64,000 nt of DNA, taken from contig NZ_AOFT01000002.1 in the NCBI RefSeq assembly GCF_000348905.1, positions 186,001-250,000 on the forward strand, read 5' to 3'. Shown piece by piece: positions 55,682 to 64,000 of the stretch; the first letter of the stretch is position 1, and every line of letters starts with the position of its first letter. Made by a program: the position numbers and the translations under genes. Origin of the DNA: Bhargavaea cecembensis DSE10. Lineage in GTDB: Bacteria > Bacillota > Bacilli > Bacillales_A > Planococcaceae. Under the pieces are notes generated by a model. It saw only the letters and a program-made list of their open reading frames with translations, ran no database searches and had not been told where the DNA came from.

Positions 55682-57708
55682 TCGGACAGGGCTCCTGATT
55701 GTTCGATCATCGTCCGGAGTGTTTCGTATTCTGTGCCGTTCCAGAATGCCTCGGATGCGATAAGCTGTTCCGCGTCCAGCCTGGCTGTATTGAGTGCACG
55801 ATAGTCATGGACGGGATCGGCCACCTTGAAGTCCGGCATGCCGCTCTGCTTTTTCCCGAAAAAGTCGCCCGGGCCGCGAAGCTCCAGGTCCTTTTCGGCA
55901 AGCCGGAAGCCGTCGTTCGTCTCGGTCATCGACTGCATCCGCTCCTTGCCGATTTCCGTCTTCGGATCTGCCAGAAGCACGCAGTAGGATTTATGCGCCC
56001 CGCGGCCCACGCGGCCGCGAAGCTGGTGCAGCTGCGCAAGGCCAAAACGCTCGGCATCCGAGATGACCATGAATGACGCATTCGGAACGTTCACGCCGAC
56101 TTCTACGACCGTCGTCGAGACGAGCACGTGCAGCCCGCCTTCGGAGAATTCGCGCATGACCGCTTCCTTATCATCGGGATGGAGGCGTCCGTGCATGAGC
56201 CCGACGTTGAACCTGCCGCCGAAATACTGCCGGATCTGTTCATACATATCGACCGCATTCTGGACGTCCAGCTTGTCGGACTCTTCGATAAGAGGACAGA
56301 TGACGTATGCCTGTCGACCCTCCTGGAGCTCCCTCCCCATCCGCTTAAGGACAGCCGTCAGCGCTTCTCGCTTTGTCCAGTAGGTTTCGATCGGCTGGCG
56401 GCCAGCCGGCATCTCGTCAAGGATGGAGACATCCATCTCACCAAATGCCGTGATGGCAAGCGTCCGGGGAATCGGCGTCGCAGTCATGAACAGCACATCC
56501 GGATCCTCCCCCTTTTCCTTCAGGACCCGGCGCTGCTCCACTCCGAACCGGTGCTGCTCGTCCGTGATGACCAGCCCGAGTTTCCTGAATACGACATCCG
56601 GCTGGATCAGGGCATGAGTGCCGATAACGAGGTCGATTTCGCCCTCTGCCAGCTTTTCAAGGATGATCCGGCGAGCTTTCGCCTTTGTGGAGCCCGACAG
56701 CAGGGCCATTCGGACACCAAAGGGTTCCAGCCAGTCCGCAAGTGTCTGGGCATGCTGCTCTGCGAGGATTTCCGTCGGTGCCATGAGCGCCCCCTGCGCA
56801 CCGGCAGTGACTGTCGCATAAAGGGCAATCGCTGCCACGGCGGTCTTTCCCGATCCCACGTCACCCTGAAGAAGCCGGTTCATGCGCACCGGCTCCTTCA
56901 GCTCTGCACAAAGCTCATTGACGACCCTCTTCTGCGCGCCGGTGAGCTCGAAAGGCAGTGAGTCGATGAATGCCCTCAGCTTCTCCAGGTCATAATGGAG
57001 TTCCGTCCCCTTGCCCGTTTCTTTCCTGACCTTTTTGATCGCCTGCATCTTCAGCTGGTAGCCGAGGAACTCCTCGTAGACAAAGCGGCGGCGGGCATGC
57101 TTGACATGTTCCGCATCGCGCGGAAAATGCATGCCCTCTAGCGCTTCCGCGATTCCCGGCAGCTTATATTTTTCCAGGAGGTCGGCAGGCATCGGATCCG
57201 GCAGGTCGCCCGCCACAGCATCAAGGGCCGAGCGGATGTACCGGCGGATCGTCTTCTGGTGCATGCCGCCCTTCAGGCTGTAGACCGGCTCAAAATCCTC
57301 CCCTGCCTGCTTCGGTCCTTCCTTGAAGGAGCTGACGTTGATGGTCTGCCGTCCGCGGTCCCATTTTCCGGTGACGGTGATTGTCATGCCCGGCGTCAGG
57401 CGGTTCTTGAGATAATGCTGGTTGAAGAATACCGCCTTCACGAGATGGCGTCCCGCCAAAAGGCGGATCTGCAGCCTGGACCTGTTTTTTCCGGAAAAGA
57501 AAACGGAAGGCTCGCTTTCGACCCTTCCTTCAATGGTGACCCGTTCTTCGTGGGGGGTTTCCGCCAAATCCTTCAGACGGTTGTCCTCATGGCGGTAAGG
57601 GAACATCATGACAAGGTCCCCTACCGTCCGGACCCCCAGGTTCTCAAGGGATGCGGCAGCTTCTTTTCCGATGCCCTTCAGAGTAGTGACCGGTTCAGTC
57701 AACCACAC
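55666..57708 (-). CDS. recG: ATP-dependent DNA helicase RecG
   Basis: RecG remodels stalled replication forks and branched DNA. The N-terminal wedge/OB domain (about 60-160) is followed by the helicase core with LLQGDVGSGKTAVAA, ITDEQHRFG, MTATPIPRTLA and QLRGRVGRG. A GTG at 57708 with GGCGG six bases upstream is the likely start, giving 680 residues (682 in B. subtilis); a TTG two codons later is possible. It overlaps sdaAA by 14 bp. Confidence 0.96.
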   Translation of the reverse strand: MWLTEPVTTLKGIGKEAAASLENLGVRTVGDLVMMFPYRHEDNRLKDLAETPHEERVTIEGRVESEPSVFFSGKNRSRLQIRLLAGRHLVKAVFFNQHYLKNRLTPGMTITVTGKWDRGRQTINVSSFKEGPKQAGEDFEPVYSLKGGMHQKTIRRYIRSALDAVAGDLPDPMPADLLEKYKLPGIAEALEGMHFPRDAEHVKHARRRFVYEEFLGYQLKMQAIKKVRKETGKGTELHYDLEKLRAFIDSLPFELTGAQKRVVNELCAELKEPVRMNRLLQGDVGSGKTAVAAIALYATVTAGAQGALMAPTEILAEQHAQTLADWLEPFGVRMALLSGSTKAKARRIILEKLAEGEIDLVIGTHALIQPDVVFRKLGLVITDEQHRFGVEQRRVLKEKGEDPDVLFMTATPIPRTLAITAFGEMDVSILDEMPAGRQPIETYWTKREALTAVLKRMGRELQEGRQAYVICPLIEESDKLDVQNAVDMYEQIRQYFGGRFNVGLMHGRLHPDDKEAVMREFSEGGLHVLVSTTVVEVGVNVPNASFMVISDAERFGLAQLHQLRGRVGRGAHKSYCVLLADPKTEIGKERMQSMTETNDGFRLAEKDLELRGPGDFFGKKQSGMPDFKVADPVHDYRALNTARLDAEQLIASEAFWNGTEYETLRTMIEQSGALSDERID

Positions 57709-58597
57709 TTTCTTCCGCCTTCTTTCCGAAGATCTCCGCCTCGAGCCGCTTGCCCGTCGGTGTCGCGGCAAGGCCTCCCTTTGCCGTTTCGCGCAATGCG
57801 GACGGCATCGACCGGCCGATCCGGTGCATGGCTTCAATCACTTCGTCGGTCGGGATCACACTTGTGACGCCTGCAAGCGCCATATCCGCCCCGACCAGCG
57901 CCTTGGCTGCACCCATCGCATTGCGCTTGACGCACGGCACTTCTACCAGTCCAGCCACCGGGTCACAGACCAGTCCGAGCATGTTCTTCATGACGATGGA
58001 AAACGCTTCTGCACTTTGCTGCGGCGTGCCGCCGGCCATCTCAACAATTGCCGCGGCAGCCATCGAAGCTGCCGAGCCTGTTTCCGCCTGGCAGCCGCCT
58101 GCGGCTCCGGAGATGGATGCATTGTTCGCCACGACAAATCCGAATGCCCCTGATGTGAACAGGAAGTTGATCATCTGTTCACGTGTCGGGTTCAGCTTGT
58201 CCTTCACGGCAAACAATGTGCCCGGCACAATGCCCGCTGCGCCTGCCGTAGGCGTCGCACAGATCATGCCCATTGCAGCATTGACTTCATTGGTCGCGAC
58301 AGCCTTGCTCACGGCATCTAGAAGAAGATTTCCGGAAAGCGATTTGCCGCTCTTGATATAGTTCTGGATCAGGACAGCATCGCCGCCGGTCAGCCCGGAC
58401 GTCGAACTGACGCCTTTCAGCCCCTTTTCGACCGCTTCCTCCATGACTTCGAGATTGCGCTCCATCTGTGCGATTACATCTTCGCGGGAACGCTTGGTGA
58501 TGAGCATTTCCTGCTCGATCATGATTTCGGAAATCGGCCGTCCGGATTCCTCCGCGAGCCCGACCAGTTCTTTAACTGTAGAAAATAGAATATCCAA
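57695..58597 (-). CDS. sdaAA: L-serine dehydratase alpha subunit
   Basis: This subunit binds the oxygen-labile 4Fe-4S cluster that deaminates serine to pyruvate. The 300 residues contain SSTSGLTGGDAVL, CATPTAGAAGIVPGT, and cysteines in GGCQAETG, GLVCDPVAG and EVPCVKRN that include the cluster ligands. It follows sdaAB by 15 bp. Confidence 0.96.
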   Translation of the reverse strand: MDILFSTVKELVGLAEESGRPISEIMIEQEMLITKRSREDVIAQMERNLEVMEEAVEKGLKGVSSTSGLTGGDAVLIQNYIKSGKSLSGNLLLDAVSKAVATNEVNAAMGMICATPTAGAAGIVPGTLFAVKDKLNPTREQMINFLFTSGAFGFVVANNASISGAAGGCQAETGSAASMAAAAIVEMAGGTPQQSAEAFSIVMKNMLGLVCDPVAGLVEVPCVKRNAMGAAKALVGADMALAGVTSVIPTDEVIEAMHRIGRSMPSALRETAKGGLAATPTGKRLEAEIFGKKAEESVVD

Positions 58598-58612
58598 TGG
58601 GAATCCCCCTTA

Positions 58613-59275
58613 TCAGTCTGCAAGTATCGAAACTTGAGTCACATTGTCCAGGTCAGAGATGAGACGGATCATGGAGTCGGTGATGATCTGGTCGACTTCG
58701 ATGACCATAAGCGCCATCTCGCCCTTTTCTTTTCGCCCGCACTCCATGTGTGCGATATTGATGCCGTCTGCCGCGAGCGCATTTGCGACGCTCGCGATGA
58801 CACCGGGACGGTCGTGGTGGACGATCAGCAGCGCAGGGTAGTGCCCGGTCAGCCTGAGCGTAAAGCCATTCAGTTCCGTCACTTCCATCTTGCCGCCGCC
58901 GATCGAAATGCCTGTCAGTTCCATTTCGCCATCAGCGTCACCGATCCGGATTTTTGCGGTATTCGGATGTTCCGGCTCTTCGGATTCTGTGATAAATTCG
59001 AACTTCAGCCCGACCTGTTCCGCTTCATCGAAAGCCGTGCGGATCCGTTCGTCATCCGTATCGTAGTCAAGAAGCCCGCCGATAATCGCAACATCGGTGC
59101 CGTGGCCTTTGTAAGTTTCCGCAAATGATCCGTACAGGCGGATTTCCGCCCAGTCCGGCTGTCGCCCGAACAGCGTCCTGGCCACACGGCCGATCCTCGC
59201 GGCTCCCGCTGTATGCGAGGATGAAGGCCCGACCATGACCGGACCGATAATATCAAAAACCGATCTGAATTTCAT
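58613..59275 (-). CDS. sdaAB: L-serine dehydratase beta subunit
   Basis: This is the partner subunit of SdaAA. The N-terminal domain has IGPVMVGPSSSHTAGAARIG (substrate contact), and the C-terminal ~75 residues form an ACT domain (LLIVHHDRPGVIASVANALAADGINIAHMECGR). Its 220 residues are typical. A good promoter and a possible catabolite (cre) site lie upstream, which suits a serine-degrading enzyme. Confidence 0.96.
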   Translation of the reverse strand: MKFRSVFDIIGPVMVGPSSSHTAGAARIGRVARTLFGRQPDWAEIRLYGSFAETYKGHGTDVAIIGGLLDYDTDDERIRTAFDEAEQVGLKFEFITESEEPEHPNTAKIRIGDADGEMELTGISIGGGKMEVTELNGFTLRLTGHYPALLIVHHDRPGVIASVANALAADGINIAHMECGRKEKGEMALMVIEVDQIITDSMIRLISDLDNVTQVSILAD

Positions 59276-59308
59276 AAGTTGAAGTCCTCCTTGAGGGACG
59301 TTTTCCCT

Positions 59309-59337
59309 ATTTTACATGATTTCGTGACTTTTCTCAA
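59309..59337 (-). promoter_or_regulatory. SigA promoter of sdaAB-sdaAA-recG
   Basis: TTGAGA, 17 bp, TAAAAT on the minus strand; both hexamers are 5 of 6. Confidence 0.75.
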
Positions 59338-59350
59338 AACACACGTTCGC

Positions 59351-59364
59351 TGCAAACGCTTTCT
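59351..59364. promoter_or_regulatory. Candidate CcpA (cre) site upstream of sdaAB
   Basis: TGCAAACGCTTTCT on the plus strand matches TGNAANCGNTNNCA except for the last base. It is centred about 55 bp upstream of the predicted start, next to the -35. Confidence 0.4.
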
Positions 59365-59375
59365 CCCGGCTCTAT

Positions 59376-59410
59376 AAAACAGCGCACCGGCTGCCCGGTG
59401 CGCCTGTTTT
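59376..59410 (-). terminator. Terminator after fakA
   Basis: On the minus strand ACAG.CGCACCGG pairs with CCGGTGCG.TGT and is followed by TTT, immediately past the fakA stop. Confidence 0.8.
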
Positions 59411-61071
59411 TATTCGGCAGAGATGATATATGGATAAAGCGGCTGCTTGCCTTCGTGGATTTCCACTTCAACATCCGGATAAAGATCCTCGATGTATCCG
59501 GCAAGTTCGTCAGCCTCCTGACGCGTCGCACCTTCACCGAAAAGAATGGTCACGATTTCCGATTCCTCATCGACAATCTCCGGGATCAGGGATTCGGTGA
59601 CACTCTTTAGGGAAGGGTCGGAGTTGACAATCTTGCCTTCGGCCATTCCCATGAAGGAACCTTTTCGGATTTCTACGCCGTCTATGGTTGTATCACGGAC
59701 GGCTGTCGTCACCTGGCCGGTCCGGACATGTGAAAATGCATCTGTCATGGAAGCCGCATTGTCGGAAACCGGTGCCTCCGGATTAAAGGCGAGGATGGCC
59801 GCCAGCCCCTGAGGCACGTTTTTCGTCGGAACGACTGCAGCCTCAATGCCGGACACTTCCGCTGCCTGTTCGGCAGCCATGATGATATTCTTGTTGTTCG
59901 GAAGAATCAGGGCACGCTCGGCGCCGACTTCCCGGATCGCCTTGACGATGTCTTCCGTCGAAGGGTTCATCGTCTGGCCGCCTGCGATGACATACGAGGC
60001 ACCGATGCTGCGGAACAGATCGGCAATACCCGGTCCCATCGAAACTGTGATGATGGCATACGGATGGGTGGCGGGCGCCTGCGGGGTGCGGGCCGGTTCA
60101 TCCTTTTCAAGGATGGCCGTATGCTGCTCCCGCATGTTCTCGATCTTAATCTTGATCAGGCTGCCGTATTTTTTGCCGTAGGAAAGGACTTCCCCCGGAT
60201 CTTCAGAGTGGATATGTACCTTGGCGACGTCATCGTCCGAAATGACGAGAAGCGAGTCTCCGTAAGCGCTGAGATCTTCCCGGAACTTCGACTCGTCAAA
60301 CGGATTGCCCGTGGTTTTATCTTCTTCGAAACGCACCATGAATTCCGTGCAGTAGCCGAACTCGATTTCGGACGTATCCATGAAACCCTGCACACTTTTG
60401 TGGTGCTCGGCGCTCACAAGATCATCCATTGATGTCTGCAGCGTGGCTTCAGGCAGTTCCTCGCCCCTGAGAGCGGAAAGGAATCCTTCATAGACAAAAA
60501 CAAGACCCTGGCCGCCGCTGTCCACGACACCGACTTCCTTGAGGACCGGCAACAGGTCGGGTGTTCTCTTCAGTGAAGCCTTCGCCTCGTCAGTGAGCGC
60601 CTCCATCACCTTGATGATATCCGATTCCGTTTCTGCTGCCTCGACCGCTTTTTTTGCGGCATCTTTTGCCACGGTGAGGATGGTGCCCTCGACCGGTTTC
60701 ATGACCGCCTTATAGGCAGTGTCCACGCCCGCCTGGAATGCGCCGGCAAACTCCTTTGCATCCAGCGCCGGCTTGTCCTCGATCGCCTTGCCGAAACCGC
60801 GGAAAAGCTGGGACAGGATGACGCCGGAATTTCCGCGCGCGCCCATGAGCAGACCCTTTGAAAGGGCCTGCGCAGTCCTGCCGATATGGTCGTTTGCCGC
60901 CTGTTCCGTCTCTTTCGCGCCGGACGTCATGGACAGATTCATGTTCGTCCCCGTATCGCCGTCCGGCACGGGAAAGACGTTGAGCGAATCGACGAAGTCC
61001 GCATTATTGGAAAGGTGATGGGAGCCCATCATCACCATTTCCGCAAATCGATGTCCATCTAATTCTTTCAT
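59410..61071 (-). CDS. fakA: Fatty acid kinase catalytic subunit FakA (YloV)
   Basis: FakA phosphorylates fatty acids bound to FakB, feeding exogenous or recycled fatty acids into phospholipid synthesis. The N-terminal Dak-like ATP domain has VPDGDTGTNMNLSM and GARGNSGVILSQLFRG; the middle and C-terminal (DegV-like) domains follow. Its 553 residues match B. subtilis YloV. It follows yloU, and its function links it to plsX and fapR a few kilobases away. Confidence 0.96.
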   Translation of the reverse strand: MKELDGHRFAEMVMMGSHHLSNNADFVDSLNVFPVPDGDTGTNMNLSMTSGAKETEQAANDHIGRTAQALSKGLLMGARGNSGVILSQLFRGFGKAIEDKPALDAKEFAGAFQAGVDTAYKAVMKPVEGTILTVAKDAAKKAVEAAETESDIIKVMEALTDEAKASLKRTPDLLPVLKEVGVVDSGGQGLVFVYEGFLSALRGEELPEATLQTSMDDLVSAEHHKSVQGFMDTSEIEFGYCTEFMVRFEEDKTTGNPFDESKFREDLSAYGDSLLVISDDDVAKVHIHSEDPGEVLSYGKKYGSLIKIKIENMREQHTAILEKDEPARTPQAPATHPYAIITVSMGPGIADLFRSIGASYVIAGGQTMNPSTEDIVKAIREVGAERALILPNNKNIIMAAEQAAEVSGIEAAVVPTKNVPQGLAAILAFNPEAPVSDNAASMTDAFSHVRTGQVTTAVRDTTIDGVEIRKGSFMGMAEGKIVNSDPSLKSVTESLIPEIVDEESEIVTILFGEGATRQEADELAGYIEDLYPDVEVEIHEGKQPLYPYIISAE

Positions 61072-61090
61072 AAACGTTCGCTTCCTCCTT

Positions 61091-61453
61091 TTACAGGTTC
61101 GTCACACGGACTCCCTGGACAAAAATATTGACGGAGCTGACCGTCATACCCAATAGTTTGCTCAATGTATATTTCACTTTGGATTGGACCTGATAAGCGA
61201 CCTCGGAAATCTTTACACCATAGCCGACGATGACGTACATGTCGATATGGAGATCTTCCCCGATTGACCGGACGATCACACCTCTGGTGAAGTTTTCCTT
61301 GCGGAGGATGTCGGTCAGGCCGTCCCGGATCTGATGGCGGGATGCCATCCCGACGATTCCGTAGCACTCGACCGCTGCGCCGCCGGCCACCTGTGCGATC
61401 ACATCATTCGAAATTTCAATAGTACCGAATTCATTTTTCAGTCCGATCGACAT
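61091..61453 (-). CDS. yloU: Asp23/Gls24 family protein YloU
   Basis: A 120-residue Asp23-family envelope-stress/alkaline-shock-like protein. The start at 61453 follows GGAGG and gives MSIGLKNEFGTIEISNDVIAQVAG. Diagnostic segments are GIVGMASR, GEDLHIDMYVIVGYG and the C-terminal VNIFVQGVRV. It is consistently paired with fakA. The biochemical role is unknown. Confidence 0.94.
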   Translation of the reverse strand: MSIGLKNEFGTIEISNDVIAQVAGGAAVECYGIVGMASRHQIRDGLTDILRKENFTRGVIVRSIGEDLHIDMYVIVGYGVKISEVAYQVQSKVKYTLSKLLGMTVSSVNIFVQGVRVTNL

Positions 61454-61546
61454 GGTAACGCCTCCTGTGAAGTCCATTTTGGCTAACGTCATTGTACACT
61501 ACTGCCCGGGAATAGAAAAGACACACCCAGAGCGGCTTCTGTCATC

Positions 61547-61588
61547 GATGGACGCTGTAAAGTGTTTTTTCTTGATGGACGCCGTAAA
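61547..61588. repeat. Pair of 15-bp direct repeats upstream of rpmB
   Basis: GATGGACGCTGTAAA (61547-61561) and GATGGACGCCGTAAA (61574-61588) differ at one base and are 27 bp apart. They end just before the rpmB -35. The spacer holds an 18-bp sequence shared with the rpsP upstream region. Confidence 0.75.
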
Positions 61589-61592
61589 CCTG

Positions 61593-61621
61593 TTGCATCG
61601 CCGGCTGATTTGTGCTAAATT
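61593..61621 (+). promoter_or_regulatory. SigA promoter of rpmB
   Basis: TTGCAT, 17 bp, TAAATT on the plus strand. It gives a leader of about 60 nt. Confidence 0.65.
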
Positions 61622-61689
61622 ATTTTAGTATGTGAGATGGCGAACAGACGGGATCCCGTCTTCATCTTCACCGAAGAGGAGGGAAAAAC

Positions 61690-61878
61690 ATGCCTAAAAA
61701 ATGTGTTATTACAGGCCGTAAAGCAAGCGCCGGCAACAACCGTTCCCACGCAATGAACGCAAACCGCCGCACTTGGGGTGCCAACCTTCAGAAAGTGCGC
61801 ATCATGGTGGACGGCAAGCCGAAGCGCGTATGGGTTTCCGCACGCGCCCTGAAATCCGGTAAAGTCCAGCGCGTCTGA
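61690..61878 (+). CDS. rpmB: 50S ribosomal protein L28
   Basis: The 62-residue L28 begins [24 protein letters not shown] and contains [19 protein letters not shown] lies 6 bases upstream of the ATG. It is the only plus-strand gene in the window and lies between yloU (divergent) and spoVM (convergent), as in B. subtilis. The short CxxC-type zinc ribbon of some L28 forms is absent. Confidence 0.98.
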   Translation: MPKKCVITGRKASAGNNRSHAMNANRRTWGANLQKVRIMVDGKPKRVWVSARALKSGKVQRV

Positions 61879-61891
61879 CCTGTTAAATATC

Positions 61892-61940
61892 GCAAAAAGA
61901 AATGCCGAGCTGACCTGAGTCAGCTCGGCATTTTGCTTTT
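61892..61940. terminator. Bidirectional terminator between rpmB and spoVM
   Basis: A perfect 13-bp stem, ATGCCGAGCTGAC with GTCAGCTCGGCAT around CTGA, is followed by TTTTGCTTTTT on the plus strand and TTTCTTTTT on the minus strand. The hairpin includes the last codons and stop of spoVM. Confidence 0.9.
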
Positions 61941-62054
61941 TCTCCGCTTTTTCTTTTTTGCGACAGGCTTCCGCTCCTCACGCTGGAAAAGCTGCAGGCA
62001 CTTGCGCGCAAAGCTGCTCACCATTTTGGGCAGCTGGAATGTGTACACTCTCAT
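61920..62054 (-). CDS. spoVM: SpoVM-like spore morphogenesis peptide, extended form
   Basis: A 44-residue peptide whose first ~25 residues (MRVYTFQLPKMVSSFARKCLQ) match SpoVM, including Pro 9. SpoVM is the amphipathic helix that recognises the curved forespore membrane and anchors SpoIVA. It follows AAAGGAG with 8-base spacing and sits between thiN and rpmB, exactly as in B. subtilis. Unlike the 26-residue B. subtilis peptide it has a strongly basic tail of ~18 residues (KPVAKKKKRRKSK...). Identity rests on the N-terminal match and position. Confidence 0.85.
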   Translation of the reverse strand: MRVYTFQLPKMVSSFARKCLQLFQREERKPVAKKKKRRKSKMPS

Positions 62055-62068
62055 TTCGTCCGCTCCTT

Positions 62069-62719
62069 TCAGGCATCGGTGCTTCTTACAACCAAACATA
62101 TGCCTGTCTCGAATGAGATAGTACATTCCCCGCTGCCGGTTTCATTGCTCGTGAAGAGCGTCGTCCCCGGCAGGATCTCCGCATTTTCCGCTTCATACCT
62201 GAATCCCCTGAGCGTCATTCCGGTCACCGGCCCGCCAAATGAAAAGAAAGAAATATACCGGTAGGGCCCTGCGTCCTGCAGCACATGCCTTCCCGGACGG
62301 AGAAAGTAAAGTTCATTATTCGGATCGAGGATCCTGAATGTGATTTGCGGATGCTTTTCCTGGAGCCGGTAAACGGCATGCATGGCCGATTGCGCATGGT
62401 CGAGACGTCCGCCCGTTACACCGGTGAGCGTGATGGTCGCGGGCTCCAGACGGATCGCACCGGCAAGTGCCAGTTCCGTGTCGGTCTCGTCCTTCTCCTC
62501 CCCGACGCGGAGCACCCGGTCCGATGAAGATGAGATTTCCAGGAACTCCTCCTCCGTGACGGAGTCAAAATCCCCGACGGATAGGGCAGGACGGATGCCG
62601 AGGCGCACAAGGCGGAGCGCACCGCGGTCGGCCCCGATAAACACGGCGTTCCCTCCCGCATCCGGGCGGATCCCGGCAACACCCGGTCCTCCTGCCACGA
62701 CCACAGCTTCACGGATCAT
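62069..62719 (-). CDS. thiN: Thiamine pyrophosphokinase
   Basis: ThiN transfers pyrophosphate from ATP to thiamine. The 216 residues include the catalytic-domain elements [37 protein letters not shown] and [14 protein letters not shown], with a C-terminal beta-rich thiamine-binding domain. It overlaps rpe by 4 bp and ends 15 bp before spoVM. Confidence 0.95.
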   Translation of the reverse strand: MIREAVVVAGGPGVAGIRPDAGGNAVFIGADRGALRLVRLGIRPALSVGDFDSVTEEEFLEISSSSDRVLRVGEEKDETDTELALAGAIRLEPATITLTGVTGGRLDHAQSAMHAVYRLQEKHPQITFRILDPNNELYFLRPGRHVLQDAGPYRYISFFSFGGPVTGMTLRGFRYEAENAEILPGTTLFTSNETGSGECTISFETGICLVVRSTDA

Positions 62720-63381
62720 TGGAGTGCCGATACCCCTGCTTCGCGGATCGCAGCTATCGCTGCCGCCCGGTCATCCTTGTTGTAGATCGCAGACCCGGCC
62801 ACAAACACATTCGCCCCCGCCTTGGCACATTCCGCGATCGTATCCGCAGTGATGCCGCCGTCCACCTCGATCTCGGTGGAAAGGCCCCGCTCGCGGATCA
62901 TCGCGCACACCTTGGCAATCTTCGGTACCACTTCCCGGATAAACGACTGGCCGCCGAACCCTGGGTTGACCGTCATCAGCAGCACCATATCCAGGTCATC
63001 GATCACATACTCGAGGACCTCATGAGGGGTATGGGGGTTCAGGACAACCCCCGCCTTCACTCCATGCGACCGGATCAGCTGGACGGTCCGGTGCAGGTGG
63101 GTGCACGCCTCCGCATGCACGGTGATAATGTCCGCCCCCGCCTCGGCAAAGTCGGCGATATAGCGGTCCGGGTCCGAAATCATCAGATGGACGTCAAGCG
63201 GCAGGTCCGTTACAGGACGGATTGCCTTGACGATATTCGGTCCCAGGGTGATGTTCGGCACAAAGTGACCGTCCATCACATCCACGTGAATGTAGTCGGC
63301 TCCCGCCTGTTCCACTTCCCTGACTTCCTCACCGAGTTTCGCGAAATCGGCAGACAGGATGGATGGTGCTATTTTGATCAT
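62716..63381 (-). CDS. rpe: Ribulose-phosphate 3-epimerase
   Basis: Rpe interconverts ribulose 5-phosphate and xylulose 5-phosphate in the pentose phosphate pathway. The 221-residue TIM barrel has [43 protein letters not shown] and EVDGGI. It overlaps rsgA by 4 bp. Confidence 0.98.
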   Translation of the reverse strand: MIKIAPSILSADFAKLGEEVREVEQAGADYIHVDVMDGHFVPNITLGPNIVKAIRPVTDLPLDVHLMISDPDRYIADFAEAGADIITVHAEACTHLHRTVQLIRSHGVKAGVVLNPHTPHEVLEYVIDDLDMVLLMTVNPGFGGQSFIREVVPKIAKVCAMIRERGLSTEIEVDGGITADTIAECAKAGANVFVAGSAIYNKDDRAAAIAAIREAGVSALQ

Positions 63382-64000
63382 GATGGATACCTCGGCTTTC
63401 GGTCTATGATTTCCTGCAGGAACTGTACGTAATGGTCATACCTGAACTGCTCGGCTTCTCCGGATTCGACAGCGGCCTTTACCGCACATTTCGGCTCCTT
63501 CAGATGCAGGCAGCCCCTGAACTTGCAGTTTTCGGACAGCTCCGCAAATTCGGCGAAGCAGCCGGCCAATTCCTCTTTCTCAATATGGTCAAAATCGAGC
63601 GAACTGAAGCCCGGCGTATCCGCCACCAGGCCGCCGGCAAACTCGATCAGTTCAACGTGACGGGTCGTATGCCGGCCGCGGCCGAGCGAATCGGAGATTT
63701 CATCCGTTTTCAGTTCGAGTTCCGGCATGAGGGTGTTGAGCAGGGTCGACTTTCCGACTCCCGATTGGCCGGTCAGCACAGTTGTCCTGGCCTCGATGAT
63801 CGGACCGAGCTCCTCGGAGATCGCCCCGTCTCCCATATTGGTTTTCAGCACCGTGTAGCCGATGCCCCGGTAGTAATCCATGTACCTCCGGATATGCGCC
63901 GCATCGTTTTCATCCAGCAGGTCGGTCTTGGTCAGGATGATGACCGGCTCGACCCCGTAGGATTCGATGACGGCAAGGAACCGGTCAAGCAGCTTCGGAG
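63378..64000 (-). CDS. rsgA: Small ribosomal subunit biogenesis GTPase RsgA (5' end beyond window)
   Basis: The open frame continues past the window edge, so only the C-terminal ~207 residues are present. RsgA is a circularly permuted GTPase of late 30S assembly: the TKTD (G4) motif comes before [12 protein letters not shown] (G1), then DTPGFSS (G3). A zinc-binding segment follows ([14 protein letters not shown]). The ATG at 63881 is internal, because the frame upstream encodes family-like sequence ([11 protein letters not shown]). Confidence 0.95.
   Translation of the reverse strand, partial: PKLLDRFLAVIESYGVEPVIILTKTDLLDENDAAHIRRYMDYYRGIGYTVLKTNMGDGAISEELGPIIEARTTVLTGQSGVGKSTLLNTLMPELELKTDEISDSLGRGRHTTRHVELIEFAGGLVADTPGFSSLDFDHIEKEELAGCFAEFAELSENCKFRGCLHLKEPKCAVKAAVESGEAEQFRYDHYVQFLQEIIDRKPRYPS

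Noticed and set aside
55426-55698. A 90-codon plus-strand frame containing the 21-bp repeats as YVNVS heptads
   Set aside because: No ribosome binding site before the ATG, and it overlaps the recG 3' end and terminator. Kept only as an alternative reading of the repeats.
1-64000. Mobile elements, CRISPR arrays, tRNA/rRNA genes, defence or biosynthetic clusters
   Set aside because: Nothing of these types was seen; the window is almost entirely conserved core genes in the expected order.

Overview
The window is a 64 kb block of bacterial core chromosome from a low-copy, high-GC member of the Bacillales. By eye the GC content is in the high 50s percent. Gene content and order follow the Bacillus subtilis rpmB-to-dapA segment almost gene for gene, here in reverse orientation. 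All protein genes lie on the minus strand except rpmB. The GC content, the missing flagellar cluster and the lepB position point to a Planococcaceae-type organism such as Bhargavaea; that placement is inference. I see no mobile element, prophage, CRISPR array, tRNA or rRNA, and no novel multi-gene system. The interest lies in gaps in the order, small genes, leaders and intergenic repeats.

Read in the direction of transcription (64000 to 1), the layout is as follows. (1) rsgA (cut by the window edge), rpe, thiN and a small spoVM, ending at a terminator shared with the convergent rpmB. (2) yloU-fakA, then sdaAB-sdaAA-recG behind their own promoter. (3) The lipid operon fapR-plsX-fabD-fabG-acpP with a clear FapR operator, continuing into rnc-smc-ftsY. 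(4) ylxM-ffh, then rpsP-khpA-rimM-trmD, rplS with a leader, lepB, rbgA and rnhB. (5) sucC-sucD, dprA, topA, trmFO, xerC-hslV-hslU-codY. (6) rpsB-tsf-pyrH-frr, then uppS-cdsA-dxr-rasP-proS and polC. (7) The rimP-nusA-rnpM-rplGA-infB-ylxP-rbfA-truB-ribF translation/transcription cluster, with a possible attenuator in its leader, then rpsO and pnp. (8) mlpA, then ymxH-dpaA-dpaB (spore dipicolinate) and asd-dapA (lysine/diaminopimelate).

The genes serve translation and ribosome maturation, protein targeting, membrane lipid and isoprenoid synthesis, chromosome maintenance, regulated proteolysis, and the aspartate pathway that feeds both peptidoglycan and spore dipicolinate. Three sporulation-linked loci (spoVM, ymxH, dpaAB) show sporulation ancestry.

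Compared with the B. subtilis order, dapG (between asd and dapA), ylxY (between pnp and mlpA), ylqD (between khpA and rimM) and the whole fla/che operon (between codY and rpsB) are absent at their usual places. Candidate SigA promoters were found for most operons by reading -35/-10 hexamers with 17-18 bp spacing. Terminators are hairpins followed by T runs. Gene starts were moved from the longest open frame to the start with the best Shine-Dalgarno match wherever the N-terminal extension was not family-like.
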